Shown here: positions 1 to 6,361 of the stretch, piece after piece
How the letters are laid out: every line of letters starts with the position of its first letter
Position numbering within the stretch: the stretch's first letter is position 1
Source of the DNA: Cellulophaga omnivescoria
Lineage (GTDB): Bacteria > Bacteroidota > Bacteroidia > Flavobacteriales > Flavobacteriaceae
DNA length: 64,000 nt
Assembly (NCBI RefSeq): GCF_001999725.1
Contig: NZ_MDDP01000004.1
Span: 124,001-188,000, forward strand
Direction of reading: 5' to 3'
Position numbers and translations under genes: made by a program
The notes under the pieces: generated by a model
Told to the model about the DNA's origin: nothing
Database searches by the model: none
Seen by the model: only the letters and a program-made list of their open reading frames with translations

Positions 1-240
1 TTTATCTATAACAGGCAAACAATCTTTCTCACTAACACCACCACAAAAATGGTCAAAAACAGTAGCCCTAATTAAGCCCTCTACTGGCAAATGTGCTTTT
101 ATAGCAAAATTTGTTACTGCTGTACCAATACGTACTAACGGTTCATTAGCAATTAGCTTAAATAAAAAATAGGCTCTTTCTAATTCAGAATCCGATTTTA
201 AAGCAAAAGCAGTTGCTGTATTTTCAAAAATTTGTTCCAT
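1..240 (-). CDS. Proline dehydrogenase, N-terminal 80 codons (cut by window edge)
   Basis: The reverse strand reads from an ATG at 240 through 80 open codons to the window edge, so the gene is partial and its 3' part lies outside. The peptide begins MEQIFENTATAFALKSDSEL and continues with an ANEPLVRIGTAVTNFAIKAH stretch and FDHFCGGVSEKDCLP. I recognise this as the start of the single-domain proline dehydrogenase found in flavobacteria, which oxidises proline to pyrroline-5-carboxylate and feeds electrons to FAD and quinone. The catalytic barrel is not in view, so the call rests on the N-terminal block alone. It is divergent from aroB with a 95-base gap. Confidence 0.75.
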   Translation of the reverse strand, partial: MEQIFENTATAFALKSDSELERAYFLFKLIANEPLVRIGTAVTNFAIKAHLPVEGLIRATVFDHFCGGVSEKDCLPVIDK

Positions 241-262
241 TTTTATGAATTTCGTAATGCGG

Positions 263-270
263 CAAATATA
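263..270 (-). promoter_or_regulatory. Candidate -7 element for the proline dehydrogenase gene
   Basis: The reverse strand carries TATATTTG, an exact match to the Bacteroidota -7 consensus TAnnTTTG, 22 bases before the ATG at 240. No good TTTG is seen at the expected -33 distance, so this is only a partial promoter match. Confidence 0.35.
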
Positions 271-335
271 AATACAGATTTTGTATTCTAATAACTAAAA
301 TATGTCTTTATTTTGCGTCTAGTAAAATAAAAATT

Positions 336-1397
336 ATGCAGTCAATTTCAGCTCAAACATATTCAGTTCATTTTAACCAAAAAGCCTATACAGAACTAAA
401 CACACATTTAGCAAAAGCTAACTACTCTAAAGTGTTTATTTTGGTTGATGAAAATACCCACCAACATTGTTTGCCAAATTTTATGGCACAAATTAATGGT
501 GACTATAATTTTGAAATAATTGAAATTGAAGAAGGTGAAATAAACAAAACTATAGAAACTTGCGTACAAGTTTGGCACGTTTTATCTGAATTAGATGCAG
601 ATCGTAAAAGTGTTATGATTAACCTTGGAGGTGGTGTAATTACAGATTTAGGAGGTTTTGTTGCTTCTACATTTAAAAGAGGCATAGATTTTATAAATGT
701 ACCAACTACACTATTATCTATGGTAGATGCTTCAGTTGGTGGTAAAACCGGTGTAGATTTAGGCTCTTTAAAAAACCAAGTTGGCGTTATTAACCAACCA
801 CAAATGGTGTTAGTTATTTCTTCATTTTTGCAAACATTAGAAAAAAGACAACTAAACAGTGGTTTTGCAGAAATGCTTAAACACGGCTTAATTAAAGATA
901 AAAAATACTGGAACGAATTAAATTTAGTGTCCGACTTTAATAATCTTGATGAATTTATTTACGACTCTGTGGTTATTAAAAATGATGTTGTAACCATAGA
1001 CCCTACAGAACAAAACCTGCGTAAAATTTTGAATTATGGCCACACGTTAGGACACGCTATAGAGTCTTATTTTTTAGAAAATGAAGACAAAAAAACACTC
1101 TTACATGGAGAAGCCATAGCTATAGGTATGGTACTAGAGGCTTTTTTAAGCAATAAATTAACTGGTTTAGAAAATAAAGATTTAGAGGCTATTAAAAATA
1201 CCTTTACAAAACACTACGGAAAAGTTGAATTTACTGAAGATGATATAAAACAAATTTTAACCTATTTAAAGTTTGATAAAAAGAATTCTCACGGCAATAT
1301 CAATTTTGTTTTATTAGAGTGTATTGGAGAATGTAAAATTGATGTTAATGTTGATGAAGATTTATTACACCAATCTTTTGCATACTACAAAGTTTAA
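336..1397 (+). CDS. aroB: 3-dehydroquinate synthase
   Basis: AroB converts DAHP to 3-dehydroquinate, the second step of the shikimate pathway, using NAD and a divalent metal in the cytoplasm. The 353-residue length is normal for the family. Visible features are the NAD-binding GGGVITDLGG at about 98-107, the SVGGKTG loop at 133-139, and the three metal ligands: Glu179 in GFAEM, His240 in GHTLGH, and His257 in LLHGEA. It stands alone, divergent from proline dehydrogenase. The next gene downstream starts about 100 bases later and is unrelated. Nothing odd was seen in the coding sequence. Confidence 0.97.
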   Translation: MQSISAQTYSVHFNQKAYTELNTHLAKANYSKVFILVDENTHQHCLPNFMAQINGDYNFEIIEIEEGEINKTIETCVQVWHVLSELDADRKSVMINLGGGVITDLGGFVASTFKRGIDFINVPTTLLSMVDASVGGKTGVDLGSLKNQVGVINQPQMVLVISSFLQTLEKRQLNSGFAEMLKHGLIKDKKYWNELNLVSDFNNLDEFIYDSVVIKNDVVTIDPTEQNLRKILNYGHTLGHAIESYFLENEDKKTLLHGEAIAIGMVLEAFLSNKLTGLENKDLEAIKNTFTKHYGKVEFTEDDIKQILTYLKFDKKNSHGNINFVLLECIGECKIDVNVDEDLLHQSFAYYKV

Positions 1398-1456
1398 GCT
1401 ACACACCTACATAAAAACCCTGCTACACAACTAATTACAATTTTGCTGTAAAAAAA

Positions 1457-1486
1457 GTTTTAGTTTAGTTCTTATAAAACTAAAAC
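1457..1486 (+). promoter_or_regulatory. Stem-loop in the leader of the 98-residue gene
   Basis: A perfect 10-base inverted repeat (GTTTTAGTTT at 1457-1466 and AAACTAAAAC at 1477-1486) with a 10-base loop ends ten bases before the ATG at 1496. There is no T-run after it, so it does not look like a terminator for aroB. An out-of-frame ATG at 1489 opens a 13-codon frame overlapping the true start. The structure might affect translation, but AT-rich inverted repeats also arise by chance. Confidence 0.35.
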
Positions 1487-1495
1487 CTATGAATT

Positions 1496-1792
1496 ATGTT
1501 ACGCAAACTAGTAGATTACAAAAAACTTGACCACACTGTAGCCGCTAAATTAATAGAGTCTTACCCGCACGGATATGGCGATAATGACATTATTGTTTTT
1601 AAAAATGCAAAAGGGGAATTTGTAGAGGCTGTAGAAGTCAGAACAGAAGACACCATTTACTTAGTTAGAATAAGTAAAAGCTTATCTAATTTTATAGCTA
1701 ATTTTGACGATGCTATAGAAAAAGAATTAGAAACAACAGGTACAGAAACTTCTGCGTCTGCTAATTTTGAAGACGCAGAGGAAACGGAATAG
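1496..1792 (+). CDS. Conserved-looking hypothetical protein, 98 residues
   Basis: A short cytoplasmic protein with no signal peptide, no membrane segment and no motif I can name. It has a mixed N-terminal half (MLRKLVDYKKLDHTVAAKL, then a YPHGYGDNDIIVFKN turn). A beta-rich middle follows (FVEAVEVRTEDTIYLVRIS), then a strongly acidic Thr/Ser/Glu tail from about residue 74 that is probably disordered. Codon use matches the neighbours and the frame is clean, so it is probably a real gene. It faces the DinB-like gene, with 17 bases between the two stop codons. I cannot assign a function. Confidence 0.7.
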   Translation: MLRKLVDYKKLDHTVAAKLIESYPHGYGDNDIIVFKNAKGEFVEAVEVRTEDTIYLVRISKSLSNFIANFDDAIEKELETTGTETSASANFEDAEETE

Positions 1793-1809
1793 TGTTTTTA
1801 CACCACCTA

Positions 1810-2325
1810 TTATAAATATCTATCTAAAACAATTTTAGTATGATGCTCTAAATGGCCGCAAGCAACAAAACCTGCAGCTGCAGTACTCATTGGAGAGTTG
1901 CTTGCCGTACCCACAAACTTTAATTGCTCATTGGTTAAATTTGCAAACAAAGAAATGGTTGCCGCTCTAACATCTAAAAATTCTTTTAATAAACTTTTTC
2001 TATTTCTTGAATTTGCATTAGATGTTGGCACATAATCATCTTGATCAAAACCTGGTAAAGGAGTAGCATCTAATCTAGAAAAACGCAATGCTCTATACTG
2101 AAATATACGCTCGGTATCAATAATATGCACTAAAACTTCTGCTACAGTCCATTTTTCTGTAGCATAGGCATAATTTAGCTTGCTATCTGGTATAACCGCT
2201 ATTAAATCCTTAAACTTTTTTTTACCGTTTTCCAAAGCGGCAAGTAAGCTTACATCTCCTAACAAATCTATATACCCTTTATAATAAGCATTATAATCTT
2301 GTGATGTTAATTCTGTTGCTTTCAT
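1810..2325 (-). CDS. DinB-family putative metal-dependent protein
   Basis: A 171-residue four-helix-bundle protein of the DinB/YfiT-like superfamily. The metal-ligand pattern is visible: His67 in VAEVLVHIIDTE, and His158 and His162 in CGHLEHHTKI near the C-terminus. Members bind a divalent metal. Some are thiol-dependent transferases (bacillithiol or mycothiol S-transferases), but most have no known substrate. It lies downstream of the Lrp-type gene on the same strand, with a terminator between them, so it is probably transcribed separately. The cell's low-molecular-weight thiol is not evident from this window. Confidence 0.8.
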   Translation of the reverse strand: MKATELTSQDYNAYYKGYIDLLGDVSLLAALENGKKKFKDLIAVIPDSKLNYAYATEKWTVAEVLVHIIDTERIFQYRALRFSRLDATPLPGFDQDDYVPTSNANSRNRKSLLKEFLDVRAATISLFANLTNEQLKFVGTASNSPMSTAAAGFVACGHLEHHTKIVLDRYL

Positions 2326-2329
2326 TTCT

Positions 2330-2365
2330 AAAAAATAAAAAACCCAATGCGTAAAACATTGGGTT
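2330..2365 (-). terminator. Rho-independent terminator after the Lrp-type gene
   Basis: AACCCAATG (2341-2349) and CATTGGGTT (2357-2365) form a 9-bp stem with a 7-base loop. On the reverse strand it is followed by TTTTATTTTTT. It ends transcription of the gene at 2398-2877. Confidence 0.85.
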
Positions 2366-2397
2366 GGTGTTATTAATTTACTTTCAATATTAAGAAA

Positions 2398-2877
2398 TTA
2401 CAATTCATTAAAAATTGTATGCATTAAACGTTTTTTATCGTTAATACTTTCTTCCAAAGAAATCATTGTTTCTGTTCTACTAATACCATCAATATCATCT
2501 ATTTTAAAGATAATATTTTTAGCATGTTGAGTATCTCTTGCTCTAATTTTACAAAAAATATTAAACTTACCTGTTGTAATGTGCGCCACGGTTACATATG
2601 GTATACCAATTAAACGCTCTAGAACAAACTTTGTTTGATGTGTTTTTTCTAAAAATATTCCTACATAAGCAATAAAAGAATAACCTAACTTAACATAGTC
2701 CAATGTTAAAGATGAACCTTGTATAATACCGGCTTCTTCCATTTTCTTTACCCTTACATGTACAGTACCCGCAGATATTAATAATTTTTTTGCGATATCT
2801 GTAAACGGAGTTCTGGTGTTATCTATTAACATATCCAGAATCTGGTGATCAATTTCGTCTAGCTTAACTTTAGTCAT
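2398..2877 (-). CDS. Lrp/AsnC-family transcriptional regulator
   Basis: A 159-residue feast/famine regulator. An N-terminal winged helix-turn-helix (about 5-60, with DIAKKLLISAGTVHVRVKKM as the recognition region) is followed by an effector-binding RAM domain (about 70-150). Lrp-type proteins bind amino acids and assemble as dimers to octamers on DNA. It is transcribed alone, with its own terminator downstream. The divergently placed or nearby M14 carboxypeptidase is not obviously a target. A second, different Lrp paralogue lies at 50120-50587. Confidence 0.93.
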   Translation of the reverse strand: MTKVKLDEIDHQILDMLIDNTRTPFTDIAKKLLISAGTVHVRVKKMEEAGIIQGSSLTLDYVKLGYSFIAYVGIFLEKTHQTKFVLERLIGIPYVTVAHITTGKFNIFCKIRARDTQHAKNIIFKIDDIDGISRTETMISLEESINDKKRLMHTIFNEL

Positions 2878-2984
2878 TATATAATTAAATTTGGAACAAA
2901 AATAGTAAAATAAGAAGATATACGCACTAAATATGACTTTTTTTTATCAATAATGCAATTATTTTACATATACTAATTAAATTG

Positions 2985-4100
2985 TTAATTACCAAGTAAA
3001 GCAGTAGATAAAAGATGGTTATTTTTAACAAACTCTAAATCATTATTATTCAGTAAATTAAGAGTTTTATGAGCGTAAAAATTGTCTATTTTTTTTGCCT
3101 CAGTTACAACAGGCTCAAAAACAACTTTCTTACCTTTTAACACTTCTTTATAAAGAATACCTAAAGAATCGGCATTAGGATATGTAGTTGTTATATTTTT
3201 AGTATTATAAATAATAAGGTCTAAAAACTGCTTACCATTTTCTGGAATTTCAAAATAAGCATCAATACTAAAATTATTTAGAGAGTTATTAGCTATAGTT
3301 TCTACTCCTTTTAAAAGAGAATAAAAAATAAATTCTCTGGTTTTCTCTCTTTCATAATCATCAGGAAAGTGTCCAGATTCAAATAAAATGGTTGGCGTAT
3401 TTAACATCTGAAAAGCATCACCAACACAATTAGCATTAAAACCATCATCATACCTACCAACTTGACCTGGTATAAAGTATTGCAAAACTCCATTCATAGC
3501 TGCAATAAGCTGCATACTTTTTTTTCTAGAAACAGATATATCTCTTTCTTCATTAAATGCAGGAGCTAAAAAAGATACCGTAGCAGGTTTATTAGTTTCA
3601 CCTACATTAAAAATTGTTCTCTGGTCATGTAAGTTAAAACAAAAATCAGGTTTAAACTCATCATATACTTTTCTCAAAATTTTACTTTCTGGCTGAGTTC
3701 TTTCTTGCGCATCTCTATTCAAGTCAATTTTGTTTGCATTAATTCTAGTATATGCTTTTGCTCCATCTGGATTTAGTATTGGTATAATTTGTATGGTACA
3801 TTTTTCTAAAATAGAAGACTGCAAATTTGATGGTTTCTCTAAAAAACTAATAAAGTCTAAAACAGCCTTTGTGGTTGTAGACTCATTACCGTGCATTTGA
3901 GACCACATTAGAATCTTAATTTTACCAGTACCAATTGTAATTAATTTTATTGGTTCTCCCAAAACAGATTTTCCTACTTGCTTATTTTCATTCTTAAAAA
4001 TGCTAACTTCTAAAAAAGGAAAAACATGCTCATTAGTCACATATCTACCTACTACACTACCAACTTTACAACTTAAAAATATCTGTTTAAAATCTATCAT
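2985..4100 (-). CDS. M14-family zinc carboxypeptidase
   Basis: A 371-residue member of the M14 metallocarboxypeptidase family. The zinc motif HxxE is at His70-Glu73 (SQMHGNEST), the third ligand is His near 157 (CFNLHDQR), and the likely catalytic Glu is near 241 (TILFESGHF). No signal peptide is visible, so it may act in the cytoplasm on peptides or amino-acid conjugates. The family also includes deacylases of the succinylglutamate desuccinylase type. It is divergent from an XRE-type regulator across a 301-base region full of palindromes, which suggests shared control. Confidence 0.85.
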   Translation of the reverse strand: MIDFKQIFLSCKVGSVVGRYVTNEHVFPFLEVSIFKNENKQVGKSVLGEPIKLITIGTGKIKILMWSQMHGNESTTTKAVLDFISFLEKPSNLQSSILEKCTIQIIPILNPDGAKAYTRINANKIDLNRDAQERTQPESKILRKVYDEFKPDFCFNLHDQRTIFNVGETNKPATVSFLAPAFNEERDISVSRKKSMQLIAAMNGVLQYFIPGQVGRYDDGFNANCVGDAFQMLNTPTILFESGHFPDDYEREKTREFIFYSLLKGVETIANNSLNNFSIDAYFEIPENGKQFLDLIIYNTKNITTTYPNADSLGILYKEVLKGKKVVFEPVVTEAKKIDNFYAHKTLNLLNNNDLEFVKNNHLLSTALLGN

Positions 4101-4142
4101 TTTAACCTAATTATGAAGTGGTAAATATAGTGCTATATTCAG

Positions 4143-4238
4143 TTACATATGTAACATATGTAATTACAAATGTAACTACTTAATTCACTTTTGTAAACGT
4201 AAATTTTATATGCAATTAATAATTAGTTACATTTGTAA
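4143..4238. promoter_or_regulatory. Phased palindrome array between M14 peptidase and XRE-type gene
   Basis: This lies in the only gene-free stretch over 300 bases (4101-4401). Related 12-mers occur at 4143 (TTACATATGTAA, inside a 14-base perfect palindrome 4142-4155), 4164 (TTACAAATGTAA), 4185 (TCACTTTTGTAA, weaker) and 4227 (TTACATTTGTAA). The starts are 21, 21 and 42 bases apart, so all lie on one face of the helix. Two copies also contain TACATTTG, a match to the -7 consensus: forward 4228-4235, with TTTA 19 bases upstream, and reverse 4174-4167, with TTTA 19 bases upstream. The region therefore probably holds divergent promoters plus operators for a dimeric repressor. The rest of the gap to 4401 is AT-rich and shows nothing else clear. 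Confidence 0.6.
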
Positions 4239-4401
4239 ATCAATAAGTTTAGATGTATTGATTTTACTTATGAATAAAATATAAAAATCATTATATCAAA
4301 TAAATAGATTTCTTTATTTAAAGTAAAAATATAAATAATTTTACTAGTTTACAAACTAATACAAGTAAAAAAAGTGTTAAAAAAGGATATAAAATGTTAC
4401 A

Positions 4402-4752
4402 ATGGTAAATTCAGAGGCATTCATAAAAAGACTAGAGAAAATAATTAACTATTACGATTTAACTGCTGCTGCTTTTGCCGAAAAAGTAGAAGTGCAACGC
4501 TCTAGTATATCACATATTTTATCTGGAAGAAACAAACCCAGCTTAGAGTTTGTTTTAAAAGTAATAACACACTTCCCTGAGGTGAATTTATATTGGCTTT
4601 TAAACGGCAAAGGGAGCTTTCCTGAAGCAAACAAAACACACTCACACCCTGCCGAGAAAGCAGCTCAAAAAAACACAGACAACTTTAAAAAAGAAGTTAG
4701 TAAAGTAATTATTTTTTACACCGATGGAACTTTTGAAACCTATAACAAATAG
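4402..4752 (+). CDS. XRE-type helix-turn-helix regulator
   Basis: A 116-residue protein with an N-terminal Cro/C1-type helix-turn-helix at about 8-62 (AFAEKVEVQRSSISHILSGR covers the turn and recognition helix). A charged linker and a short C-terminal piece (KVIIFYTDGTFETYNK) follow; I do not recognise the C-terminal piece. There is no ligand-binding domain or phage context. It is likely a small autoregulatory repressor. The phased palindromes upstream, shared with the divergent M14 peptidase gene, are natural candidate operators, but this is inference. It is followed by a separate lipoprotein gene. Confidence 0.88.
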   Translation: MVNSEAFIKRLEKIINYYDLTAAAFAEKVEVQRSSISHILSGRNKPSLEFVLKVITHFPEVNLYWLLNGKGSFPEANKTHSHPAEKAAQKNTDNFKKEVSKVIIFYTDGTFETYNK

Positions 4753-4819
4753 TAAATTAAAGCCTTAATTTAACAATATATCAATGGCTAATTTTAAGCT
4801 AATTGCATATTTTTGTGAT

Positions 4820-5200
4820 ATGAAAATAAAATATTTTTACCTGATAGCTTCTGCTTGTTTAGTAACAGCTTGTTACACACCTAAAAGAGATTGCAAAGAC
4901 TTTAAAACCGGGGAATTTACTTTTGATTACGAAATAAGCGGCGAGAAAAAAACAGGACGTTTTACAAGGGACGAGAATTATAGTGTTGAGTATTACGAAA
5001 ATAAGATAGACAGCTCATCCGTACGATGGATAAATGATTGTGAATTTGTATTAAAGTCTTTAAAAGATCAATCTTCTATCCACTTTAAAATACTAGAAAC
5101 CACTGAAAACAGCTACACGTTTGAATACAGCAATGCTGCCAGAGACCCTAAAAAAGAATTAGTAGTTATGAGAGGTGAAGCTATTAAAGTAAAACAATAG
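4820..5200 (+). CDS. Predicted lipoprotein, 126 residues, function unknown
   Basis: The frame is open from an ATG at 4784, but the ATG at 4820 gives a proper type II signal peptide (MKIKYFYLIASACLVTAC) with lipobox LVTAC, so I start there. The mature part is a small beta-rich domain (GEFTFDYEISG, then FTRDENYSVEYY and SSVRWINDCEFVLKSL). It resembles flavobacterial single-domain lipoproteins that assess DNA- or membrane-associated states, none of which have a proven function. It probably sits on the periplasmic face of a membrane. The downstream terminator at 5299 ends its transcript. Confidence 0.75.
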   Translation: MKIKYFYLIASACLVTACYTPKRDCKDFKTGEFTFDYEISGEKKTGRFTRDENYSVEYYENKIDSSSVRWINDCEFVLKSLKDQSSIHFKILETTENSYTFEYSNAARDPKKELVVMRGEAIKVKQ

Positions 5201-5298
5201 AGTACCGACTAAGAATAGCCATCTTAAGCACACATTTACATTACAAACACATAAATAAAGTGCACTACACTCTTAAGCGCTTAAAAGCTATTAAAAAC

Positions 5299-5337
5299 AA
5301 TAAAGCCTCGCTATAAGCGAGGCTTTATTGTTTTATT
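5299..5337. terminator. Bidirectional terminator between convergent genes
   Basis: A 14-bp perfect stem (5299-5312 with 5316-5329) with a 3-base loop and T-rich flanks on both strands. It serves the lipoprotein gene on the forward strand and the sterol-desaturase gene on the reverse strand. A separate 12-base palindrome, TTAAGCGCTTAA, lies just upstream at 5273-5284. Confidence 0.9.
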
Positions 5338-5353
5338 TAAAGAGACAACCAAT

Positions 5354-6313
5354 TTAGTTAGGCCTTTCAAAAGACTTTTTAGGATTATTTTTTGCATATT
5401 GCTTAAACTGCCTTTGCTGTTGCTTAACAGTCATTGTACTGCCATCATGACTCCATCCAGGAGGACCAAAAATATACATTAACTTATGAGATAGCTTTTT
5501 TGACTTCTTCATATCCATCCAAATATCTTTAAACTCGTGCGTTAAAATAACAATTGGATTGTTAGAGTTTGGTGCATGTATTACACCATACTTAACATCA
5601 ATACTATCATCTAAAGGCAACCAAGTACCAAACATTCTGTCAAAAATATTTAAAAAGCCTCCATGGTTTTTATCTAAATACTCTACGTTTTGCGCGTGGT
5701 GTACCTGGTGCATTGTATGCGTATTCATAAACTTCTCAAAAATACCTAACTTTGGTAATAACACCGTGTGCAACTGAAACTGCCACAAGGCCTCTATACC
5801 TAAACAGAACACAACCATCTCTGGCTCAAAACCTATAGCTGGCATCCACATATAAAATAGCGGCTTGTAAAGTAATGTAAACCAGCCATTTCTAACAGCT
5901 GTTCCCAAATTAAAGTTGTCTGATGAGTGATGTACAATGTGTGCCGCCCATAAAATTCTTATTTCATGATTTGCCCTATGAAACCAATAGTATGTAAAAT
6001 CATCTGCAAGCTGACAAAGCAACCAAACATACCAAGCATAACCAAAAGATTCATAACCTAAAAGATTAGTATTTACACCATTTACTTCTGGATTGCAAAG
6101 CTCAAAAACAAACTCAAAAATTACAATGGCGGATATTACTTTTAATGCTGCAGCAAGTATTGCAGATCCCACACCCATAAAACCACTTGCAAAAAGATCT
6201 TTCCAGTCGTAAAGATCATGATGTTCTTCATGACTTTTACTATATGCTAATTCTAATAAAATAAAAATTATAAACGCTGGACCGCCATATACTAGCGGGT
6301 TTGTTAAATCCAT
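5354..6313 (-). CDS. Sterol desaturase / fatty acid hydroxylase family membrane protein
   Basis: A 319-residue integral membrane di-iron oxygenase. The histidine boxes are clear: HxxxH at 112-116, HxxHH at 125-129, and HxxHxxHH at 199-206, with hydrophobic helices around 10-25, 45-75 and 135-180. Relatives hydroxylate or desaturate lipids, using an electron donor that is not encoded here. The substrate in this organism is unknown; ornithine lipids, carotenoids, fatty acids and hopanoid-type lipids are all possible. It lies 48 bases downstream of parC and may be co-transcribed with parE-parC. Confidence 0.9.
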   Translation of the reverse strand: MDLTNPLVYGGPAFIIFILLELAYSKSHEEHHDLYDWKDLFASGFMGVGSAILAAALKVISAIVIFEFVFELCNPEVNGVNTNLLGYESFGYAWYVWLLCQLADDFTYYWFHRANHEIRILWAAHIVHHSSDNFNLGTAVRNGWFTLLYKPLFYMWMPAIGFEPEMVVFCLGIEALWQFQLHTVLLPKLGIFEKFMNTHTMHQVHHAQNVEYLDKNHGGFLNIFDRMFGTWLPLDDSIDVKYGVIHAPNSNNPIVILTHEFKDIWMDMKKSKKLSHKLMYIFGPPGWSHDGSTMTVKQQQRQFKQYAKNNPKKSFERPN

Positions 6314-6361
6314 ATAAAAATATTTTTTTTGCTAAGATAACTATATTAAAGGTTATTATTT

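Noticed and set aside
4784-4819. Upstream start of the 126-residue lipoprotein
   Set aside because: It adds 12 residues before a normal lipoprotein signal peptide.
5273-5284. Palindrome TTAAGCGCTTAA as an operator
   Set aside because: It lies downstream of one gene and just before a terminator, with no promoter next to it.
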